Shown here piece after piece: positions 5,792 through 11,425 of a stretch of 11,425 nucleotides of DNA. The notes below the pieces were generated by a model. It ran no database searches and had not been told where the DNA came from. It worked only from the letters and a program-made list of their open reading frames with translations. The stretch is from Tardiphaga sp. GTDB taxonomy: Bacteria > Pseudomonadota > Alphaproteobacteria > Rhizobiales > Xanthobacteraceae. The stretch lies in NCBI GenBank assembly GCA_014377915.1, contig JACMOT010000367.1:1-11425 (forward strand). The letters run 5' to 3'. Both the position numbers and the translations under genes were made by a program. Position 1 is the first letter of the stretch. Every line of letters begins with the position of its first letter.

Positions 5792-6481
5792 CTAATCCTG
5801 ACGGATCGCACCCGAATCGAAACATCCCGGAATATCTCCCGGCGTCGCGCACAATTGCCCGGCGCCGGCTTCTACCAGCTCCGCGCGGCTGCCATAGCCG
5901 TACAGCACGCCGATCGTGCCGATGCCATTATTGGCGGCGCCGACGATGTCGTGCTGGCGGTCGCCGACCATGATCGCGCGCGAGGATTCCGTGGAGGTCT
6001 CGTCGAGCGCGTAGCGCAGCAGCTCGGTCTTGTGAACGCGGGTGCCGTCGAGCTCGGAGCCGAACACGCGTCCAAAATGCCGTCGCAGCCCGAAATGGTC
6101 GATGATGCGGTCGGCATAGACATGCGGCTTGCTGGTGGCGACGAACAGCCGGCGGCCGGGCGCGGCCACTTCCGTCAGCGTCTCTTCAACGCCGGCATAG
6201 AGCGCGTTCTCGAACAGCCCGATATCGCCGAACCGTTCGCGGTAGAACGCGATCGCGCGGTCCGCGTCGCTGTCGCCGCAGCCGAGCAGCGCCTTGAAAT
6301 TGGCGTGCAGCGGCGGGCCGATGCACCAGGTCAACTCGTCCTGCGTCGGAATCGGAACATCGAATTTCGCCAGCGCATACTGGATCGAACGGGTGATGCC
6401 GATCTTGGGGTCGGTCAGCGTGCCGTCGAGGTCGAAGAACACGGTGTCGACCGCGGGTGATTTCGGGGGCAACAGGCTCAT
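5792..6481 (-). CDS. HAD-family phosphatase (phosphoglycolate phosphatase/5'-nucleotidase-like)
   Basis: A 229-residue HAD-superfamily hydrolase with a helical cap between motifs I and II (subfamily IA). Motif I is FFDLDGTLTD (15-24), with nucleophile D17 and general acid D19. Motif II is FVATSKP (113-119). The motif III lysine is K151, and motif IV is VGDRQHD (172-178) with D174 and D178. WCIGPPL (52-58) and GVLYGYGS (191-198) match the Gph/pneumococcal 5'-nucleotidase-like group. It should dephosphorylate a small phosphorylated metabolite; phosphoglycolate or a nucleotide are candidates. It is the last gene of a minus-strand cluster, and its ATG shares one base with the stop of the preceding TIGR02301 gene, so the two are coupled. 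It stops 10 nt from the cloverleaf repeat. Confidence 0.9.
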   Translation of the reverse strand: MSLLPPKSPAVDTVFFDLDGTLTDPKIGITRSIQYALAKFDVPIPTQDELTWCIGPPLHANFKALLGCGDSDADRAIAFYRERFGDIGLFENALYAGVEETLTEVAAPGRRLFVATSKPHVYADRIIDHFGLRRHFGRVFGSELDGTRVHKTELLRYALDETSTESSRAIMVGDRQHDIVGAANNGIGTIGVLYGYGSRAELVEAGAGQLCATPGDIPGCFDSGAIRQD

Positions 6482-6858
6482 CAGTTCGCATACCTGGCGG
6501 TCAGGTCGCGCGAAATCTTGGAGCCTTCCTCGATATAGCGGCGGATGGCGATGCCGGCGGCGGGGGTACAGGTTCGATAGGTCTGCTGGAAGCCATTATA
6601 GCCGCGGTTGAAACCGGCGATCATGCGCGTCCGGCGGTCGCCGGACGGCGTTTCGGCATCGACCAGCGCCTGCATCTCGTTGCGCCATTTGGCGCCTTCA
6701 TTGCTGCCGCAGATGCCACGCAGATAATGCAGCGTACCGAGAATCTCGGACATCCGCTGCAACTCGCCATCAAACGGCGCAGCCGCGTCCTGCGCCCGGG
6801 CGGAGCCGAGGCCGAGGGTCAGCGCGAGCATCAAAGCGGCGAAAAATGGCTTGGGCAT
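6481..6858 (-). CDS. TIGR02301 family secreted protein
   Basis: A 125-residue protein with a Sec signal peptide: a Lys near the N terminus, a hydrophobic core of about residues 5-18, and probable cleavage after ARA at 20-22. The mature part has LRGICG (46-51), a WRNEMQAL stretch (58-65), FNRGYNGFQQTY (83-94) and RTCTPA (95-100), which I recognise as TIGR02301, a family of small exported alphaproteobacterial proteins without a known function. C50 and C97 could form a periplasmic disulfide. Residues 35-50 and 100-121 look helical. It sits 60 nt after the Nudix gene and overlaps the HAD gene start by one base (TGATG), so it is probably in an operon. The start at 6858 is supported by the signal peptide; the Shine-Dalgarno is weak. 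Confidence 0.85.
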   Translation of the reverse strand: MPKPFFAALMLALTLGLGSARAQDAAAPFDGELQRMSEILGTLHYLRGICGSNEGAKWRNEMQALVDAETPSGDRRTRMIAGFNRGYNGFQQTYRTCTPAAGIAIRRYIEEGSKISRDLTARYAN

Positions 6859-6918
6859 GATGGGTCCAGCAACCCGGTTGATATGCCGTTTCAGGGCATC
6901 GGACGCAAGGCCGCGGCG

Positions 6919-7350
6919 TCAGGCTTCGACCAGTACGCGCGCGGCGTCGATGATTTCCTGCAACCCCGGCGTCAGCGTGCGCGGGCCGAGTGCGTCGGGC
7001 GGCAGCCATGCGAAATCAGCGCATTCATCGTTCAAGATCGGCTCCCCGGCCGCCCAGCGCGCCGCGAACGACATCACTACGAAATGCCGGCCGCCGGAGC
7101 TGGCCGGCAGCACCTCACGCCAGCCGGCGAGGCCGAGAATGGCGATCCGCAGCCCGGTTTCCTCCATCACCTCGCGCGCCAGTGCCGCGTGCAGCGGCTC
7201 GCCGAACTCGACCCGGCCGCCGGGCACCGACCAGGAGCCTTGCGCCGGCGCATAGGCCCGCTGCACCAGTAGCACCTTGCCGTCGCGGAAGATCGAGGCG
7301 CTGACCGCGAGTTGCGGACGTATCGGCGTGACCAGGGGGACGTCGGTCAT
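6919..7350 (-). CDS. Nudix hydrolase
   Basis: A 143-residue Nudix protein, which would hydrolyse a nucleoside diphosphate linked to another group with Mg2+. A perfect Nudix box spans residues 45-67: G45, five residues, E51, seven residues, then REVMEETGL (59-67), with E63 and E64 as metal ligands. SWSVPGGRVEFGE (39-51) and VLLVQRAYAP (26-35) fit NUDIX/MutT-like ADP-ribose or NTP pyrophosphatases; the substrate cannot be read from sequence. The reading frame stays open upstream to 7659, but ATG 7348-7350 is chosen because the family fold starts here and it overlaps the preceding stop as ATGA (4-nt overlap), a standard coupled start. A TIGR02301 gene follows after 60 nt. Confidence 0.92.
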   Translation of the reverse strand: MTDVPLVTPIRPQLAVSASIFRDGKVLLVQRAYAPAQGSWSVPGGRVEFGEPLHAALAREVMEETGLRIAILGLAGWREVLPASSGGRHFVVMSFAARWAAGEPILNDECADFAWLPPDALGPRTLTPGLQEIIDAARVLVEA

Positions 7351-7868
7351 GCCGACTCGTTCGCCATGATGGCGTCGACGCTGGTTTCCTGATCCTTGCC
7401 ATTGATCAGGCCGCCGGCAACCACCAGCAGCGGTTTGATCCAGTCTGATGCCTGCTCCGCCAGCGTGGCGCGGGTCGAATCCTGGTGCACCTTGCGCATC
7501 GCATCGCCCACCGCCGTCAGGATCAACGTCATTGTATCGACCGCGCGGTCCAATTCGGCGCGCAACTGCGGAGCCGCGGAATTGTAGGAGGCGATCGCCA
7601 GATCCCGTGCCTTGAAATTCGATTTGATGAAGTGCTCGGCATAGCTCAGCGGTTCCCATTCCAGGAACAGTTCATAACAGTCCGGCATGTCCGGGATCAA
7701 CTCTAGCAGCATGATGGCTTCGTTGAAGTGGTTCAGATAATCTGTGGCCAGTCCGGTGCGCGGATTGATATTCGCAGTCATCAGCTCGGCCGCGGACGCA
7801 ACGGGGTGAGCCCCCGCGAATGTCGGGTGGTGCGCGTGGTCCGCTGGTCTGAGGGCCGTCATCGTCAT
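7347..7868 (-). CDS. Conserved hypothetical helical protein
   Basis: A 173-residue soluble protein with no signal peptide or transmembrane segment, and no domain I can name. Residues 1-28 are low in structure and His-rich (H11, H13, H14, H21). From about 36 it is helical, with an acidic/aromatic block containing LNHFNEAIMLLELIPDMPDC (45-64) followed by YELFLEWEPLSYAEHF (65-80). I have the impression of similar proteins, with a DMPDC motif and an EPLSY/EHF motif, in Bradyrhizobium relatives, but no function. The start could be ATG 7866-7868 or the internal ATG at 7779-7781 (residue 30); neither has a strong Shine-Dalgarno, and the second would drop the His-rich tail. It is the first gene of the Nudix-TIGR02301-HAD cluster, with a 4-nt overlap into the Nudix gene, and it is divergent from yedK. 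Confidence 0.75.
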   Translation of the reverse strand: MTMTALRPADHAHHPTFAGAHPVASAAELMTANINPRTGLATDYLNHFNEAIMLLELIPDMPDCYELFLEWEPLSYAEHFIKSNFKARDLAIASYNSAAPQLRAELDRAVDTMTLILTAVGDAMRKVHQDSTRATLAEQASDWIKPLLVVAGGLINGKDQETSVDAIMANESA

Positions 7869-7930
7869 TGGTGGTACTTTGGGACGTATCGGGTTAAAGG
7901 CGGCTGAACAGATTTGGTGCTGGATAGCGA

Positions 7931-8695
7931 ATGTGCGGAAGGTTCGTCATCACGTCGGCGCCCGAGGCGCTACGAAAGGTATTCGGCTATATTGAGCAGC
8001 CGAATTTCCCTGCTCGTTACAATGTTGCGCCGACACAACCGGTTCCCGTTGTAATTGTAGAAAATGGAAAAAGGCATTTTCGGTTGATGCGCTGGGGGCT
8101 GCTGCCGTCCTGGGTCAAGGATCCGCGCCAGTTCACGCTGATCATCAATGCGCGCGCCGAGACGGTGCGGGAAAAACCGGCTTTCAAGAATGCGATCCGA
8201 CGCCGGCGCTGTCTGATTCCCGCGGACGGCTATTACGAATGGCAAAATTCGGGTGAACGGAAACAGCCGTATTTTATCCATCCTTGCGATCGCGGACCGA
8301 TCGGCTTCGCCGGCCTGGCGGAAACCTGGATGGGCCCGAATGGCGAGGAACTCGACACCGTGGCCATCATCACCGCGGCCGCCAGCACCGGCATGTCGGT
8401 GCTGCACCATCGCGTCCCCGTCACCATCGCACCGGAAGATGTTGCGCGCTGGCTGGATTGCAGCGCCGACGACGCGTCGGATGTGATGACGCTGCTCGCC
8501 GCGCCACGGGATGGCGCTTTCGCCTGGCATCCGGTGTCGGCCGCGGTCAACAAGGTCGCCAATGACGACGCACAACTGATCCTGCCGATCACGGAAGATG
8601 AAATGGCGGCGGCGGAGGCGGCGAAGCCTGCGAAGAAGACGACGGCGCGGAAGATTGTGGCGTCGGGCGATGGCGGGCAGGGGTCGTTGTTCTGA
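7931..8695 (+). CDS. yedK: SRAP/YedK-HMCES abasic-site DNA-protein crosslink protein
   Basis: A 254-residue SOS-response-associated peptidase-type protein. This family crosslinks abasic sites in single-stranded DNA through the N-terminal Cys, protecting them at replication forks. Cys2 follows Met (MCGRF), so removal of Met exposes the reactive amine and thiol. Other active-site elements are RYNVAPTQ (29-36, N31), INARAET (72-78, N73), PADGYYEW (97-104, E103) and LHHRVP (158-163), with H159 at the H-x-R-x-P position. Residues 228-246 are a Lys/Ala-rich linker, and the protein ends in GQGSLF. QGSLF (250-254) resembles the sliding-clamp-binding pentapeptide. I find no GTTC-N7-GTTC LexA box in the 62-nt leader. 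Bases about 7975-8090 look somewhat richer in A+T than the neighbourhood. Confidence 0.95.
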   Translation: MCGRFVITSAPEALRKVFGYIEQPNFPARYNVAPTQPVPVVIVENGKRHFRLMRWGLLPSWVKDPRQFTLIINARAETVREKPAFKNAIRRRRCLIPADGYYEWQNSGERKQPYFIHPCDRGPIGFAGLAETWMGPNGEELDTVAIITAAASTGMSVLHHRVPVTIAPEDVARWLDCSADDASDVMTLLAAPRDGAFAWHPVSAAVNKVANDDAQLILPITEDEMAAAEAAKPAKKTTARKIVASGDGGQGSLF

Positions 8696-8705
8696 GAGCT
8701 ATGTG

Positions 8706-8834
8706 CCGTCATTGCGGGATGCCGCAGACGGCGGAGCCGGCTGCTGCATCCCGGAATCCGGAGATGTGCAGCGCGCCATCGGCTCGAGGTTCCGGGTTCG
8801 CCCGCGGCTTTCGTCGCTCGCGCCCCGGAACGAC
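8706..8834. repeat. Degenerate palindromic repeat between convergent yedK and ypeA-like genes
   Basis: The 8696-8841 gap holds a worn multi-arm palindrome. Outer arms are GTCATTGCGGG (8708-8718) and CCCGGAACGAC (8824-8834), with two mismatches. The first inner arm pairs 8717-8727 with 8741-8751 (one mismatch) and continues as CGGC/GCCG (8729-8732 with 8736-8739). The second pairs CCGGAATCC (8751-8759) with GGTTCCGG (8788-8795) with one bulge. The words GGTTCCGGGTTCGC and CGCCCCGGAACGAC resemble a repeat with ends CGTCATTCCGGGGCGC that I associate with Bradyrhizobium-type genomes. No gene is visible. A role as a two-way transcript end is plausible but unproven. Confidence 0.65.
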
Positions 8835-8841
8835 AATATCT

Positions 8842-9273
8842 TCACGGCGTCGGTTCGCGACCATCCAGCCACTTCGCATAGGTGATGCGCTTCTGCTCGC
8901 CGAAGCCGAGCGATTCATAAAACGCCTGCACCTGCGTATTGTCGGCGCGCACCATCAGTTGCAGCTTCTCGACGCCGCGTGCGCGCAGCCAGCCTTCCGC
9001 CGCCTGCATGATGGCGCGGCCATATCCCTTGTGGCGGTGATCCGGATCGGTGGCGACGTAATACACCCAGCCGCGATGGCCGTCATGGCCGACCATCACC
9101 GAAGCCACCACGGCAGCGCCGTCGCGGCCGATCAGGATCTCGGCATTGTCGCTCCGGCGCGCAAAGCCGATGTCGGCGGCGGGATCATTCCAGGGCCGCG
9201 TCGAGCCGGCGCGCTGCCACAGCGCGACCACCGCCGCGACGTCGGCATCCTCGATCGGTGCGATCTTCAACAT
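8842..9273 (-). CDS. ypeA: GNAT acetyltransferase, YpeA-like
   Basis: A 143-residue Gcn5-related N-acetyltransferase of the YpeA type. The N-terminal ALWQRAGSTRPWNDPAADI (17-35) and GHDGHRGWVYYVATDP (62-77) match E. coli YpeA as I recall it. The acetyl-CoA pyrophosphate loop is R80-H-K-G83-Y-G85, and NTQVQAFYESLGF (112-124) is the usual C-terminal GNAT segment. It should move an acetyl group from acetyl-CoA to an amine or peptide acceptor that is not known. The frame is open far upstream, to 9858, but the ATG at 9271-9273 is chosen because the GNAT fold begins there and the FAD-enzyme gene uses the other frame. It starts 5 nt after that gene's TGA, so co-translation is likely. It is convergent with yedK. 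Confidence 0.9.
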   Translation of the reverse strand: MLKIAPIEDADVAAVVALWQRAGSTRPWNDPAADIGFARRSDNAEILIGRDGAAVVASVMVGHDGHRGWVYYVATDPDHRHKGYGRAIMQAAEGWLRARGVEKLQLMVRADNTQVQAFYESLGFGEQKRITYAKWLDGREPTP

Positions 9274-9278
9274 CCGAC

Positions 9279-10718
<1,440 letters not shown>

Positions 10719-10785
10719 GCGGTTTCCCGTGCTTCTCTTGGTCTTGCCGTGGAATGGATGCTGGAATCAGTTCCGGATGAGATGG

Positions 10786-11425
10786 TCATGCGGCCGCGCG
10801 GCGCAAGCGGTCGTTGATGGCTTCGCCGAGGCCGTGGGGCGGCACCGGCATCACCGCGATGGCGGTCGCGCCGGCGGCGTCGAGCGCGCGAAGATAGCCG
10901 AAAAGATGGCTCGCGGCTTCGGCCAGATCGCCGGATTCGGACAGATTCAGCACCGCCGCGGCACCGGCCTGGCCGGGCAGGGCGGTCGGCCCGAACGCCA
11001 GCAATGCCTCGCCGGGGCGCAGCCCGGTTGCCTGCAGCCGCACCGGCGTGCGCGGCGCGTAATGCGATTCCAGCATGCCGGGCGCCAGCGGCTGCCGGGT
11101 GGCGCTGGAAGGCTCCTCCACGGGCAGCAGCAGTGGCCGTCCGAGCAGCCGCTCAATCGCCTCGCGCGGCAGCCCGCCCGGCCGCAGCAGAATCGGCTGC
11201 CCGAAACAGCCGATAATGGTGGATTCGACGCCGACCGCGACCGCCCCGCCATCGACAATCATATCGATGCGGCCGTCGAGATCGGCCTCGACATGGGCCG
11301 CGCAGGTCGGGGAGACGTGGCCGGACAGATTGGCCGACGGCGCCACCACGGCGCCGCCGAAGCCCCGCAGCAGCGCCAGCGCCACCGGATGCGCGGGAAC
11401 CCGCAGCGCCACGGTGCCGAGCCCC
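10786..11425 (-). CDS. sua5: L-threonylcarbamoyladenylate synthase (Sua5 type), C-terminal part
   Basis: The open frame runs off the right end of the window; about 212 residues of the C-terminal part are visible. The enzyme makes threonylcarbamoyl-AMP from Thr, bicarbonate and ATP for the t6A modification of ANN-decoding tRNAs, in the cytoplasm. The end of the YrdC domain is seen in GLGTVALRVPAHP at the edge, SANLSG, then GVESTIIG and LRPGGLPRE. A linker and the Sua5 domain follow, with PLAPGMLESHYAPRTPV (PGM-x3-HYAP motif), which marks the two-domain Sua5 form rather than single-domain TsaC. The true start lies outside the window; the GTG at 11410-11412 is internal. The FAD-enzyme gene follows after 67 nt. 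Confidence 0.95.
   Translation of the reverse strand, partial: GLGTVALRVPAHPVALALLRGFGGAVVAPSANLSGHVSPTCAAHVEADLDGRIDMIVDGGAVAVGVESTIIGCFGQPILLRPGGLPREAIERLLGRPLLLPVEEPSSATRQPLAPGMLESHYAPRTPVRLQATGLRPGEALLAFGPTALPGQAGAAAVLNLSESGDLAEAASHLFGYLRALDAAGATAIAVMPVPPHGLGEAINDRLRRAAA

Noticed and set aside
6919..7659. Nudix gene extended upstream to a 246-residue protein
   Set aside because: The extra N-terminal part is a frame shadow of the hypothetical gene at 7347-7868; the ATGA overlap start at 7350 gives a normal-length Nudix protein.
7869..7930. LexA (SOS) box upstream of yedK
   Set aside because: No GTTC-N7-GTTC or its complement is present; only single GAAC words occur.
7975..8090. A+T-richer patch at the start of yedK as a sign of transfer
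   Set aside because: The patch is short, stays inside a well-conserved gene and returns to normal composition downstream. It is within ordinary variation by eye.

Overview
The window is high-GC DNA (roughly two thirds G+C by eye), densely coded on both strands and made of chromosomal housekeeping and catabolic genes. Gene families, codon bias and the dispersed intergenic palindromes (copies containing CGTCATTGCGAGG, GCAATCCAG/CTGGATTGC, CCGCGTCCGGGA or CCCCTCATCCGTC) point to an alphaproteobacterium of the Bradyrhizobium/Rhodopseudomonas/Afipia group. That assignment rests on recognition, not on a search. I see no rRNA, tRNA, insertion sequence, phage gene or CRISPR array.

Left block (about 197-5628): acyl-CoA metabolism. 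A short-chain dehydrogenase (minus) is divergent from a plus-strand operon of a PaaG-type crotonase, an APH-fold phosphotransferase and a DUF6285 protein. A palindromic element follows, then a CaiD-like enoyl-CoA hydratase (minus), divergent from an acyl-CoA dehydrogenase with a TTG start (plus). Phosphotransferase, DUF6285, acyl-CoA dehydrogenase and SDR are the same four family types as LvaA, LvaB, LvaC and LvaD of the Pseudomonas putida levulinate pathway. There the kinase and its small partner phosphorylate a 4-hydroxyacyl-CoA so that the dehydrogenase-fold enzyme can remove the phosphate. The simplest reading is a hydroxyacyl-CoA (possibly 4-hydroxy acid) degradation module with two added crotonases. 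The substrate is unknown, and no CoA ligase, transporter or regulator lies in the window.

Middle block (5792-7868, minus): a probable operon of an uncharacterised helical protein, a Nudix hydrolase (4-nt overlap), a secreted TIGR02301-type protein and a HAD phosphatase (1-nt overlap). Divergent from it is a YedK/HMCES-family abasic-site DNA-protein crosslink protein (7931-8695), whose last five residues, QGSLF, look like a sliding-clamp-binding motif.

Right block (8842-11425, minus): a Sua5-type threonylcarbamoyl-AMP synthase cut by the window edge, then a D-2-hydroxyglutarate dehydrogenase/GlcD-family FAD enzyme, then a YpeA-like acetyltransferase 5 nt downstream.

All three convergent gene junctions (3318-3459, 5629-5791, 8696-8841) carry a different multi-arm palindrome, and a fourth lies downstream of the SDR gene (1-196). 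The divergent junctions carry none of these. The best second looks are the Lva-like gene set, the YedK C-terminal clamp motif, and the cloverleaf-like element at 5652-5781.
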